Shown in pieces: positions 1 to 8,138 of a DNA stretch of 64,000 nucleotides. The stretch's first letter is position 1. The number at the start of each line of letters is the position of its first letter. The notes beneath the pieces are model-generated. The model saw nothing but the letters and a program-made list of their open reading frames with translations. It was not told the origin of the DNA and did no database searches. Location: the NCBI GenBank assembly GCA_964620445.1, contig CAZUHB010000011.1:1-64000 (forward strand), given 5' to 3'. The stretch comes from CAZUHB01 sp964620445 (GTDB lineage: Bacteria; Planctomycetota; B15-G4; CAYZWU01). The position numbers and the translations under genes are program-made.

Positions 1-39
1 GACTCTGGGGATTGAAGAGGGCCGATTACAGTCCCGCGT

Positions 40-534
40 TTGACGATATCACAAAGAGCAACGAAACTGATGGGCGATCTCAAGACGAAGATACCCATAT
101 TCGGGCCCCTCAATCGGAAAATCGCGGTCTGCCGGTTTCTGAGGAATTTTGCCATCATGCTCAATTGCGGCGTACCGGTCCAGCAATCGATTTCGATCGC
201 CGAGGGGATCGCCAAGAGTCCTATGACCAGCGCAGCGGCGTCGATGATCAGGGATGCGGTGAATGCGGGAAAATCCCTTCTCGAGCCTCTCAGGCAGTGT
301 GGCGTCTTTCCACCCATGGTCATCGGTATGGCCGCGGCGGGCGAATCCTCCGGCGCCATGCCCGAGATGTTTACAAAGAGCGCCGAATATCTCGAGAAGG
401 ACGTGGAGCGGTCTCTGAAAAAAATGCTCGTCAAGCTCGAACCGTTGCTCACGGTGGCCCTCGCCGCGGTCGTCGGTTTCATCCTGCTGGCGGTCTATCT
501 GCCCATGTTCGATGTCATGAAAACAACAAGGTAA
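40..534 (+). CDS. GspF/PilC-type inner-membrane platform protein, C-terminal half only
   Basis: The 164 residues match the second T2SSF domain of the polytopic platform protein that couples the assembly ATPase to pilin polymerisation. Visible are the domain entry IPIFGPLNRK, the RFLRNFAIMLNCGVPV helix, the glycine-rich AAAGESSGAMPEMF segment and the C-terminal membrane helix ending LPMFDVMK. Full family members have about 400 residues and two such domains. Here an in-frame TGA at 13-15 closes the frame upstream, so the first half must lie in another frame or be lost. TTG at 40 or ATG at 70 are the only nearby starts and neither has a clear ribosome-binding site. Either the gene is split or frameshifted or there is a sequencing error. 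It heads the pseudopilin operon that follows. Confidence 0.75.
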   Translation: MTISQRATKLMGDLKTKIPIFGPLNRKIAVCRFLRNFAIMLNCGVPVQQSISIAEGIAKSPMTSAAASMIRDAVNAGKSLLEPLRQCGVFPPMVIGMAAAGESSGAMPEMFTKSAEYLEKDVERSLKKMLVKLEPLLTVALAAVVGFILLAVYLPMFDVMKTTR

Positions 535-597
535 CAGGAAGGACCTGATACAGGAGAATCAACAGATTTGTCTCTTTACTACTTTGGAGGTTTGGAA

Positions 598-933
598 ATG
601 TTCAAGAGAAATAGCAAAGGTTTTACTCTCGTCGAGCTGCTCCTGGTCGTGCTGATCCTCGGAGCTCTGGGCGCTATTGCGGTTCCCAGGATGGTGGCGA
701 CCTCGTCGAACGCAAAGACCGAGGCCTGCAGCACCAACATCGACACGATCAACAGCCAGATCGAAACCTATCTGGTGCAGTCCGGCACCGCGTCCGCCGA
801 TTTTGATGCGACCGATTTGACGGCCCTTCTGGCGAACACGAGTTATTTTCCGGATGGTGCGCCGGTGTGCCCCTACGGAACGGCTTACGCCCTGAACAAC
901 ACGACGAAACACATAACAGCGCACAGCCATTGA
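598..933 (+). CDS. gspG: Major pseudopilin / type IV pilin (GspG-like)
   Basis: A 111-residue class III prepilin. The short basic leader MFKRNSKG is followed directly by FTLVELLLVVLIL, with Gly at -1, Phe at +1 and Glu at +5 of the prepilin peptidase site. The hydrophobic helix ends in AVPRM. The C-terminal part has two cysteines (ACSTN and VCPYG), and its short soluble domain suggests the major pseudopilin or a small pilin subunit. The start was set at ATG 598 because GGAGG at 586-590 lies 7 bases upstream; a TTG 30 bases earlier would destroy the leader. The gene is followed by a 231-base spacer with a perfect hairpin, which could let it be expressed at a higher level than the minor pseudopilins downstream. 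Confidence 0.85.
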   Translation: MFKRNSKGFTLVELLLVVLILGALGAIAVPRMVATSSNAKTEACSTNIDTINSQIETYLVQSGTASADFDATDLTALLANTSYFPDGAPVCPYGTAYALNNTTKHITAHSH

Positions 934-1012
934 TGATGTTTCTCAGGAACGCCGCCTCGATTCGTGAGAGGTGCTGTTCAGTTTGCGGAGCTGCCTCGAA
1001 AATGGATGGGGG

Positions 1013-1045
1013 ACGTGCAGCAGTTCGATCAAGACTGCTGCACGT
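1013..1045 (+). terminator. Perfect 12-bp hairpin after the major pilin gene (attenuator or mRNA-stabilising element)
   Basis: ACGTGCAGCAGT at 1013-1024 is exactly complementary to ACTGCTGCACGT at 1034-1045 with a 9-base loop. No T-tract follows, so this is not a classical intrinsic terminator. A second small inverted repeat, GTTTCGC/GCGAAAC, follows at 1063-1078. Sitting 80 bases after the pilin stop codon and inside the operon, it is placed to protect the pilin mRNA 3' end or to reduce read-through into the minor pseudopilins. Confidence 0.55.
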
Positions 1046-1164
1046 GAACCCTCTCCGATGCGGTTTCGCTTGCGAAACTCCGCCGCTTGCGGCCGGCGTA
1101 CGGACCGCTCGGATTGCGGGAGGCGGTGTCGAGTCTGGCTCTGATTGGTAACGAGGTGAGTCTG

Positions 1165-1632
1165 ATGAAATTTGGACGGGCTTGTGAATCCGGTTTTAGC
1201 CTGATCGAAGTGATGCTGGCCGTGGTGCTCATCGCGGTGATTTCGATGATCGCGATCCCGCGCTTCGACGGACGGATTGTCGGTTCGGTTTCGGCCATGT
1301 CGTCGGCCCGCGAGGTGGTGGGCGACATGCGGCTCTGCCGGTCCCTGGCGATCAGCCGGGCAGCGACCAATCCCTCGGGTTATTCCGTCCAGATGCAGGG
1401 AGGATCACCCTACACGGGTTATGCCTTTGTGAACAGCGGCACCGGCCAGGTGATAGAAGCAAAGAGTTTTCCTGGCGGGATCACCGCGACGGGCCACAGC
1501 CAGTACAGTTTCGGCCCCCTGGGAAGCCTCCTGACCGGAAGCGGTACGAGACTGGCCATTACCGGAGGCAGCAGGTCCTTTCAGATCGACGTCAACGCTG
1601 CCAATGGCAGCGCCTGGATCACGGAGCTGTGA
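1165..1632 (+). CDS. gspH: Minor pseudopilin, GspH-like
   Basis: A 155-residue protein with a type III prepilin signal: after the leader MKFGRACESG comes FSLIEVMLAVVLIAVIS, with Glu at +5. The rest is a beta-rich globular domain of the GspH/FimT type (SAREVVGDMRLCRSLAISRA is the usual region after the helix). Minor pseudopilins of this class form the tip or a priming complex of the pseudopilus. ATG 1165 was chosen because it gives the normal short leader and has GAGGTGAG just upstream; an in-frame earlier GTG-type start would add 26 residues before the signal. The next gene begins one base after its stop codon, so the two are probably translationally coupled. Confidence 0.8.
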   Translation: MKFGRACESGFSLIEVMLAVVLIAVISMIAIPRFDGRIVGSVSAMSSAREVVGDMRLCRSLAISRAATNPSGYSVQMQGGSPYTGYAFVNSGTGQVIEAKSFPGGITATGHSQYSFGPLGSLLTGSGTRLAITGGSRSFQIDVNAANGSAWITEL

Positions 1633-1633
1633 T

Positions 1634-2035
1634 ATGAGCCGGGAGATGATCACGAATCGCCAAAGCGGATTTACACTCACCGAGGTTCTGGCGAGCATGG
1701 TTCTCATCGGGGCGGCAATGACGCCCGTTCTGCACGCGCTCGTCAACGCACAGGTCACCGGAACGCGCGCGCAAAGGGCGACGCAGGCGATATTCTGCGC
1801 GGAGCGCAAGATCGAGGATGTCCGGGCCGAACTCCTGGAATCGTTCAGCACCGACGTGTCCACCATGTCCGAGGCTCTGGCGAACGGAATCATCTGCAAC
1901 GTGTCGGAGGCAGCGGACGGCAACTTGTTGAAGATCGTGAAGGTCGAGGCCGGTTACGACGAGAATCGCAACGGTGCTCTCGATGCGGACGAGATCGTCG
2001 CCGTTCTCGACACCAAGGTCTCGGACAGAATGTGA
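1634..2035 (+). CDS. gspI: Minor pseudopilin, GspI/PilV-like
   Basis: A 133-residue pseudopilin with leader MSREMITNRQSG and mature start FTLTEVLASMVLIGAAM (Glu at +5). The body includes the helix FCAERKIEDVRAELLE typical of GspI/PilV proteins. Near the C terminus there is an acidic loop, DENRNGALDADE, that looks like an EF-hand or dockerin-type calcium loop; calcium is known to stabilise some pseudopilins, but whether this loop binds it is inference. The gene starts one base after the preceding stop and its own stop overlaps a possible GTG of the next frame, so it is embedded in a tightly coupled block of pseudopilin genes. Confidence 0.8.
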   Translation: MSREMITNRQSGFTLTEVLASMVLIGAAMTPVLHALVNAQVTGTRAQRATQAIFCAERKIEDVRAELLESFSTDVSTMSEALANGIICNVSEAADGNLLKIVKVEAGYDENRNGALDADEIVAVLDTKVSDRM

Positions 2036-2043
2036 GGGATTCG

Positions 2044-3492
2044 ATGAGTCACGCCCAAGCCAACCGGTCGAAACGAGGAGCCACACTGCTGGAGATGATC
2101 CTCGTTGTCGCGCTCATCGGTGGGCTCATGGCAGCCGTCACACCGGTCGTGCGCGTCGTGAACATGGGCTGGCAGACGGGCGAGCGGCGCATCGAGGTGA
2201 TCCAGAACGCGCGCGTGGCGATGGACGAAACGGTGCGCGGCCTGCGCCAGGCGCGCCGTGTGAGCGCGGTGAGCGATCCGGGCGATGCCACCGGATACCT
2301 GGAGTTTTACGATCAGGACGACACCCTGCACAGGCTCGATCTGGACGGCCTGAGCGGCTTCGCGAGCCTCGGTCCCGTGGGCGGTCAGGCGATCCTTGCC
2401 GGACCAATGAGTGCGCTCGAGTTTTCCTGCTTCGACGCGTCCAACACACTTATCTCGGCGCCGGTCCCGACCCACCAGATCAGGTCGGTCGAGATCAGCA
2501 TGACCACTGCCGATGCCGAAAACCGGGTTCCCACATACAACCTGAGGAGCAAGGTCTACATGCGGCGGGACGCTGCCGTGGTCATCAATGAGATCATGTA
2601 CAATCCCGTCTCGATCTTCTTCGATTACAAGTTCGAGTGGGTCGAACTCCTCAACCTCAGCGACAGGGCTTTCGATCTGTCGGGGTGGACGCTCACATCG
2701 TGGACCAACAGGAACAATCCCGATTTTCTGGAGGGAGAGACCCGTTTCGGCACGGGAAGCACTCTTCTTCCCGTGGGCGGCTACGCGGTTATCACGAGCG
2801 ACGATTCTTTCGTCTACGCCGAGACCTTGATCAATCGCGGTTTCGAGAGCAACCCGTGGATGTTCGTCTGGACCAGGTCGAGCGGCTGGAGCCGCAGCAA
2901 TGGCGGGGCACATGAGGGGAACAGGAAACTGACGCGGAGCGGTCCGGGATGGGTCTACCAGACGACCTATATTCCGAACCTCAGCCGCAGCGCGTTCTGC
3001 TCATTCTGGGAGAGGACTCCTTCGGGTGCTCCCCAGAACATGAGGTTGGTCGTCACATTGCGTAACCTGGGCAATACGGTTCTGGCGACGATCTACGACG
3101 GTCCGATGCACACCGACTGGACTCGTCACTACATGAACCTGACAGCCTACAAGGGCAACTGGGTGAAGCTCAGATTCGAAACGATCGGCGCCGGCGAGTA
3201 CTGGCTCGACGACTGTTCCATGAGCTGGTCCCTGGTGGATCAGAACGCGGTCCGGATCAAGGTCGACGACAGCCGAATCGGCGGCGGTCTGAGGAATAAC
3301 TGGGACACGGTGACGATTAGCCAGGGGAACCTGGCCGTGGACGTCGTGTCCTACGACGACAGCTGGGGCGGTGACGGAAACACGAGGTCGCTCGAGCGGA
3401 TCAGCCCGACCGGCGGCTCCAGTGACAGCGCGAACTGGACACAGGGTCCCTGGTTCGGCACTCCCAGTTATTTGAACAACGGGACGCCATGA
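2044..3492 (+). CDS. GspJ-like pseudopilin carrying a C-terminal lamin-tail domain with an inserted jelly-roll-like segment
   Basis: The 482-residue product starts as a pseudopilin: leader ending KRG, then ATLLEMILVVALIGGLM with Glu at +5, followed by a GspJ/PilW-like region to about residue 170. From residue 180 it becomes a lamin-tail (LTD) domain, recognisable by VINEIMYNP, FEWVELLNLS and FDLSGWTL. The LTD is interrupted at about residues 262-396 by a segment starting LINRGFESNPW, which resembles the start of galactose-binding or CBM-type jelly rolls, and then resumes to the end (SLERISPTGG, GTPSYLN). Ordinary GspJ has about 200 residues. ATG 2044 has AGGGA 4-5 bases upstream; GTG 2032 overlapping the previous stop is the alternative. 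A tip subunit with an adhesive or binding head is the likely role; the ligand is unknown. Confidence 0.8.
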   Translation: MSHAQANRSKRGATLLEMILVVALIGGLMAAVTPVVRVVNMGWQTGERRIEVIQNARVAMDETVRGLRQARRVSAVSDPGDATGYLEFYDQDDTLHRLDLDGLSGFASLGPVGGQAILAGPMSALEFSCFDASNTLISAPVPTHQIRSVEISMTTADAENRVPTYNLRSKVYMRRDAAVVINEIMYNPVSIFFDYKFEWVELLNLSDRAFDLSGWTLTSWTNRNNPDFLEGETRFGTGSTLLPVGGYAVITSDDSFVYAETLINRGFESNPWMFVWTRSSGWSRSNGGAHEGNRKLTRSGPGWVYQTTYIPNLSRSAFCSFWERTPSGAPQNMRLVVTLRNLGNTVLATIYDGPMHTDWTRHYMNLTAYKGNWVKLRFETIGAGEYWLDDCSMSWSLVDQNAVRIKVDDSRIGGGLRNNWDTVTISQGNLAVDVVSYDDSWGGDGNTRSLERISPTGGSSDSANWTQGPWFGTPSYLNNGTP

Positions 3493-3929
3493 TGAGAGCA
3501 TGCGAGAAAAAGAGGATGGAGCGGAATCGGTCGGACCAGGAAGGCGTCATTCTGATCCTGATGGTCTTCATCGTGGCCATGTCGACCCTTTTCGTGGGCG
3601 CACTCCTCCGCTCCCATACGAGCGATCTGCAGATCACCCGGAACCACCTCAACTCGATGAAAGCGCTCTTCGTGGCCGATGCCGGCATCGAGGACGCGAT
3701 CTCCGAGTTGCGCGCGGATTTCACCTGGAACGCGGGATTCACGGATCAGATCTTTCCCAGCGGCGACAGCAGCAAGTACACGGTTTCGGTGGTCAACAAC
3801 CACCCGTTGGTGGTGATCACATCGACTGGAGAGGCGAACGGATTCATCCGCAATATCGAGGTCGAACTCAATATCGTGGAGTCGACCGCGCCCTATCCGG
3901 TGCGCGTGATTTACTGGAAAGAAGTGTGA
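3489..3929 (+). CDS. PilX/GspK-like minor pilus component
   Basis: A 146-residue protein with a basic N terminus, then GVILILMVFIVAMSTLFVGALL as a single hydrophobic helix. It lacks the Glu+5 of standard pseudopilins but has the PilX_N pattern, including the helix ALFVADAGIEDAISELR that follows the membrane segment in PilX proteins. It is much shorter than GspK, so PilX is the better comparison. The start ATG overlaps the stop codon of the preceding gene (ATGA), and its own stop overlaps the start of the pilM fusion, so the three genes are probably translated as a coupled unit. The role is probably in initiation or tip assembly of the pilus fibre. Confidence 0.7.
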   Translation: MMRACEKKRMERNRSDQEGVILILMVFIVAMSTLFVGALLRSHTSDLQITRNHLNSMKALFVADAGIEDAISELRADFTWNAGFTDQIFPSGDSSKYTVSVVNNHPLVVITSTGEANGFIRNIEVELNIVESTAPYPVRVIYWKEV

Positions 3930-5500
3930 TGATCGGATTGAAATCTGAAACAGTCCTGGGGATCGATATCAACGAGAGAATCATCTCGGTCGTTGAGCTG
4001 TCTTCGGCGACGAAGAAGCAAGGTGAAAGAGGAAAGTGCACGGTCCGGCGCTCCGGTACGATCGAGACTCCGCGGGGAGCGGTGTCGCGCGGTGCGGTCG
4101 TGGAACCGAAAGAGATCGCCAAAGCACTCGAGACTCTCCTCAAGCAAAAGCGCATATCGACGAGAGGGAAGCGCGTGATCGCGTCCCTGAGCGGATCGTG
4201 CTGCGTGGCGCGCTTGACCGGCCTGCCCGGCGGCGGTCCGGCAGCCGTGAGAGAGCATATCCAGGAAGAGATCCGGCGTTATGCGGTTTTCTCCGGCGAG
4301 AAGACAGTGAGCGATTTCGTGCTTACCGGTTCCGCCGGCGAGGCGGGCGGGGGCAACAAGGCGTTTCTGGCCGCAGTCAAGGAGGAGTCGACCGAAGCTC
4401 TCGTCAGCACTCTTCTGAGCGCCTGGATCCACCCGGTTGCGGTCGACATCGCGCCGCTGGCCGTGGCGCGGGCTTTGAATCACGGGATTTACTCGCCCGG
4501 GATGCGGGGCGCCGCGATCTACGCTGTCGTGGAATCGAGTTCTGTTCATCTCATGGTATTCAAGGGCGGCTCTCTGCTCTTCTCCCACACCGCCAACGAG
4601 AGGATCGCCGGATCGGGCGAGACCGGAGCGGACGCGGACCGGCTGAGTGCGATCATCCGGACCGTGCTCGATTTCTACGATGCGGAGATCGGCAACCTGA
4701 GCGAGATCGAAAGGGTGGCCGTTGCCACTGATCGCGACCTGCCCAAAAACCTGTGCGACCGTCTCAGCCAGAATCTCGGAGGGGTGGAGGTGGTTTTCAG
4801 TTCACCGGCGTCGGCGATTCGCGACACGGAGCTCGATCCGGGCCAGGAAGGCGACCCCCCGTCGTTGTGCGCCCTGGGGCTCGCCTTGAGGGCGATCGAC
4901 GATTCCAGATTCCGGCTGAATCTCAACCTGCTTCCATCATCGGCCGTGCGTATTCAGGAGTTCAAGAAGCGCCTGCTCATCGTCGGAATCGCCGGGGCGG
5001 CGCTCTTTTTGATCGCCCTTCTCAGCGCCGGGGTCATACACCTCTACCAGCGGTCGCTCGACGCCAAGATCGACGACCTCGAGACGAAGATCACCCGGGT
5101 CTGCCTCTCTCCCGAGTCGCAGAAAGCCAAGGCGGAAGCGATGAAGTACAGTGCGATCATTCGCGGGGAGAGGGAGTTTGTCCAGTCTGCCGGGGCGGTC
5201 GTACCGTGGTCCGACCTGTTCGAGAGGATCAGGACAGTCATTCCCCAGGATGTGCGTGTCACACATCTCGAAGAGAGCGGTTCGGGCGAGATGGTTATCG
5301 ACGGCGAGTCGTACGCTGTCGATCTGGTGTATCAGTTCGCCGAGCCGTTCAGCAATTCGGCCTTCGTCGAATCGGCCAAGCTCTCCAATTTGAATGAAAT
5401 CGAAATGTTCGGTGAAGCGTTGGTGGGATTCAGCATGGATTGCGAGCTGCGTACGCCCGAGGTCGAAGGGAGTGGGAGCAATGATCAGAAGTCTGAGTAG
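3929..5500 (+). CDS. pilM: PilM-PilN fusion: actin-like ATPase joined to its membrane partner
   Basis: The 523-residue protein begins with a PilM-type actin-like fold (phosphate-1 loop VLGIDINERIISVVEL at about 8-23; paired SHS2-type region around EEIRRYAVFSGEK). At about residue 328 the sequence RLNLNLLP marks the start of a PilN protein: PilN normally begins with this motif, and PilM binds it. A membrane helix (LLIVGIAGAALFLIALL) follows at about 348-372, then a coiled coil and a ferredoxin-like domain. In most bacteria pilM and pilN are separate genes; here the interaction is covalent. The start overlaps the previous stop (TGATG), and the 3' end overlaps pilO by 20 bases. Confidence 0.85.
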   Translation: MIGLKSETVLGIDINERIISVVELSSATKKQGERGKCTVRRSGTIETPRGAVSRGAVVEPKEIAKALETLLKQKRISTRGKRVIASLSGSCCVARLTGLPGGGPAAVREHIQEEIRRYAVFSGEKTVSDFVLTGSAGEAGGGNKAFLAAVKEESTEALVSTLLSAWIHPVAVDIAPLAVARALNHGIYSPGMRGAAIYAVVESSSVHLMVFKGGSLLFSHTANERIAGSGETGADADRLSAIIRTVLDFYDAEIGNLSEIERVAVATDRDLPKNLCDRLSQNLGGVEVVFSSPASAIRDTELDPGQEGDPPSLCALGLALRAIDDSRFRLNLNLLPSSAVRIQEFKKRLLIVGIAGAALFLIALLSAGVIHLYQRSLDAKIDDLETKITRVCLSPESQKAKAEAMKYSAIIRGEREFVQSAGAVVPWSDLFERIRTVIPQDVRVTHLEESGSGEMVIDGESYAVDLVYQFAEPFSNSAFVESAKLSNLNEIEMFGEALVGFSMDCELRTPEVEGSGSNDQKSE

Positions 5501-6188
5501 GTTTTCGGAGAGAGAGCAGAGCCTGGCAGCGGCGATCGCGCTTGTGCTTCTCGGATACCTCTTTTTTGCTGGAATCTGTGAACCCCAACTGCTTCGCCTC
5601 GACGCGGCATCGGCCAAGCTCGACGCCCAGGAAAGGCTTCTCGGTTTGAAACGCCAGGCGGCTGCTCTCGAAATCGTGAGCGTGAAAAAGAGAGAAGAGC
5701 TGGTCCAGGAGATGGAAAAACTGGAGAGCGGGTTCTTTACGGAAAAAGAAGCCGCGCGGTTTCTCGCTGGATTGAGCGACCTCGTCGTTTCGACGAACTG
5801 CCGCCTCATCCAGGCTGCGTTCGTGTCGGAAGAGAAACTGGAACCCCGTAATGAGGGGGACGATGGAGAAACGAAAAAGAGACCGGCCGGCGCCGCGCAG
5901 AAGGGTACGGACCTCAACAAGAGGGGCGCGTCCAGGAGCAAGGGCGGCAGGATGTCTCTCGCGGAGAATTGGACCGGTCCGCCCCTAACGAAGGTCAGCG
6001 TGCGTATGACTCTGATCGCTCGATTCAAGGACCTCGTCGATCTTCTCGGTAAGATCCAATCTCATGCCCCAAAGATCCATGTGGGGCAGATGAGAATCGA
6101 GCTCGTCGATCACGCCAAGGCTGATCTCAACGTGAGTTTCGTGCTCACCGTTTTTTCAATGGAGAAGCCCGAAGGGGGGCAGAAATGA
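5481..6188 (+). CDS. pilO: PilO-like alignment-complex protein
   Basis: A 235-residue bitopic protein with a short cytoplasmic N terminus, one membrane helix (SLAAAIALVLLGYLFFAGI), a periplasmic coiled coil (about 35-90) and a C-terminal ferredoxin-like domain containing VRMTLIARFKDLVDLLGKIQ. This is the PilO/GspM arrangement. A charged, low-complexity insert rich in K, R, E and G separates coiled coil and domain (about 115-160). The start is ATG 5481, preceded by GGGAG and lying inside the last codons of the PilM-PilN gene. Together with the upstream fusion and the PilP-like protein it would form the inner-membrane alignment ring linking the motor to the secretin. Confidence 0.8.
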   Translation: MIRSLSRFSEREQSLAAAIALVLLGYLFFAGICEPQLLRLDAASAKLDAQERLLGLKRQAAALEIVSVKKREELVQEMEKLESGFFTEKEAARFLAGLSDLVVSTNCRLIQAAFVSEEKLEPRNEGDDGETKKRPAGAAQKGTDLNKRGASRSKGGRMSLAENWTGPPLTKVSVRMTLIARFKDLVDLLGKIQSHAPKIHVGQMRIELVDHAKADLNVSFVLTVFSMEKPEGGQK

Positions 6189-6679
6189 GAAAAGCGATTC
6201 TGGCGGCAACGGTAATCGTCTGTGTGCTCGGAGTAAGCTCATCGGGCGCCTCGCCCGGTGTTTTTGGATTGTTGATCGGACAGCAGGAGGTCGAAGCAGA
6301 GCTCGATCGAGCCTCCCTGCCCGGATCAGCGTCAACGGACGGCTTGGTCAAGCGCGGGCGGTCCGATCCTTTCGCGCCTCTCAGAAAACGGTCCCACCGT
6401 CCGGTGGCTCGAAAAACATTCACCGACACCACACAGGATTTCGGACCCGATCTGGATGTGACGGAACTCTTTCTCAGCGGAATCGTGTGGTCAGCCAAGC
6501 GACCGCTGGCGGTTATCAATCGAAATCTCGTGGGAGTCGACGACAGGATCTCGGGATGGAGAATCGTCGAGATCCAGCGGGACAAAGTCATGGTGGAACA
6601 GGACGACCGGAAGGAGATCCTGAAAATAAAGATAGACCTTTTTGAAAATAACAGACGAAACGGAAAGTCCTCGGAGTGA
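6185..6679 (+). CDS. pilP: PilP/GspC-like periplasmic linker to the secretin
   Basis: A 164-residue exported protein. It has an N-terminal hydrophobic signal (AILAATVIVCVLGVSSSGA), a proline- and charge-rich linker with the RSDPFAPL motif typical of PilP, and a C-terminal beta domain with ELFLSGIVWS, PLAVINRNLV and GWRIVEIQRDKVMVEQ, which is the pattern of the GspC homology region/PilP fold that binds the secretin N0 domain. There is no lipobox, so it is probably held by an uncleaved N-terminal helix or by PilO. The start ATG overlaps the pilO stop (ATGA), and the secretin gene follows after four bases. Confidence 0.75.
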   Translation: MRKAILAATVIVCVLGVSSSGASPGVFGLLIGQQEVEAELDRASLPGSASTDGLVKRGRSDPFAPLRKRSHRPVARKTFTDTTQDFGPDLDVTELFLSGIVWSAKRPLAVINRNLVGVDDRISGWRIVEIQRDKVMVEQDDRKEILKIKIDLFENNRRNGKSSE

Positions 6680-6683
6680 AAGT

Positions 6684-8138
6684 ATGTCAACTATCGAGAC
6701 AAAAATGAAATTGGTTTGGTTTCTTCCTATGCTCTGCGCGCTCCTGCTGGGCGTCAGCAGTCCGCCGGCAACGGGCCAGGGCAGGGAACTGGACGACCAG
6801 ATCACCGTCTCTCTTGACGTGGAGAATGTTGAGATCCGGGATGTGATCAGAGGGCTCGCCCAGCAGGCGGGGGCCAACATCGCCATTTCAGAATCGGTTC
6901 AGGGAACGATCACGATCAGATTGAAAGATGTTTCCTGGGCCAGGGCGTTCGACGCGGTTCTGAAGACGGCCAACCTCGTGGGCCAGCGTGAGGGGGATCT
7001 CATCATGGTGATGAACGTCGCCGACGCGCCCATGACATCCGGCGAAATCCCGACTCACATCGACGCCTTGATTCCCATGGTTCTTCCTTTCGAGTTCGCC
7101 GAGGCCAAGGGGCTGGAGGAAGCGTTCAAGGCGCTGGCGGGCCCGCGGGGGCACGTGTCGATCGACGAGGCGACCAATTCGCTGATCGTGGTCGGCGCCT
7201 CGGCCGATATGGCGAAGCTGGCCAAGCTGGCAGCCCAGATCGACGCGGCGCCGAAAAAGATTCTCATCGAGGTCTTGATCGTCGACACGATCCTTACAGA
7301 CGAGAAGGACATCGGCATCAACTGGGAAGCGGTGAAAATCAACAACCGCAGCGAATTGCGCTTCGGCCAGGACCTGATTGACCCGGCCGGCGGGGGGAGT
7401 ACGGTGACATACAACGTGCTCCAAGGCCGCTGGACGGCAACGAACTTTCTCCGCGCCCTTCAGACGTTCAAGAACACACGCATACTAGCGACGCCGAAGA
7501 TACTGGTTCTAAGCGGCCGGGAGGCGTCGATCGAGACGGTCGAGGAGATCCCCTACCAGCAGTTGACCGAAACGAGCGCCGGCGGACAGATCGGTACAAC
7601 GGCGTTCAAGGAAGCGGGCGTCAAGCTCAAGGTGACGCCCAAGGTTACCGACGACGGACGTATCTTTCTCGCCGTCAACGCGGAGCAAAGCGCCGCCACC
7701 GGCGAGAGGGTCAACGACGTCCCGGTCATCAACTCGCGCAAGGCGGACACCACCCTGCTCCTTAACGATAGTGAAACACTCGTTATCGGCGGTCTCAGGC
7801 GCAAGGAAGCTGTGAAGACGATCTCTCAGATTCCGCTCCTCGGAGATATTCCTCTCCTCGGTGCGCTTTTTCGCTATACGTCCACGATGGACGAAAACAG
7901 GGACCTCGTCATCTTCCTGACCCCGCGTCTCGTCGAGGACGCGCCGCCCTTCACCGAGAAGGAACAAGAAGCGATGGACGAGATCGGATTTCCGCAAGAT
8001 TCACGCGCAAGTCTTAACATAGAGTTGGAGAGTAAAGTCAATGGAATGGCAAAAGACATTCAAGAAGGGGATCTATTCAGTATTCGCCGCCGCATTGTTG
8101 ATCTGTGCGACCGGCTGCGGCACGACGAAGGAGTGTGA
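6684..8138 (+). CDS. pilQ: PilQ/GspD-family outer-membrane secretin
   Basis: A 484-residue secretin: signal peptide (WFLPMLCALLLGVSSPPATG), an N0/STN-like domain (ENVEIRDVIRGLAQQAGANI), one secretin_N ring domain (ATNSLIVVGASADMAKL) and the C-terminal secretin core from about residue 195 (VLIVDTILTDEKDIGINW). The diagnostic late motif ETLVIGGL...IPLLGDIPLLGALF is at about 364-397, followed by LVIFLTPRLV. It is shorter than typical GspD or PilQ, having few ring domains and no AMIN domain. ATG 6684 has GGAG upstream; ATG 6705 would give a tighter signal peptide. The last 98 bases also encode the start of the lipoprotein gene in another frame. Confidence 0.9.
   Translation: MSTIETKMKLVWFLPMLCALLLGVSSPPATGQGRELDDQITVSLDVENVEIRDVIRGLAQQAGANIAISESVQGTITIRLKDVSWARAFDAVLKTANLVGQREGDLIMVMNVADAPMTSGEIPTHIDALIPMVLPFEFAEAKGLEEAFKALAGPRGHVSIDEATNSLIVVGASADMAKLAKLAAQIDAAPKKILIEVLIVDTILTDEKDIGINWEAVKINNRSELRFGQDLIDPAGGGSTVTYNVLQGRWTATNFLRALQTFKNTRILATPKILVLSGREASIETVEEIPYQQLTETSAGGQIGTTAFKEAGVKLKVTPKVTDDGRIFLAVNAEQSAATGERVNDVPVINSRKADTTLLLNDSETLVIGGLRRKEAVKTISQIPLLGDIPLLGALFRYTSTMDENRDLVIFLTPRLVEDAPPFTEKEQEAMDEIGFPQDSRASLNIELESKVNGMAKDIQEGDLFSIRRRIVDLCDRLRHDEGV

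Noticed and set aside
867..1151. 94-codon frame after the major pilin gene
   Set aside because: Overlaps the pilin end and the hairpin spacer, has no ribosome-binding site and no family resemblance.
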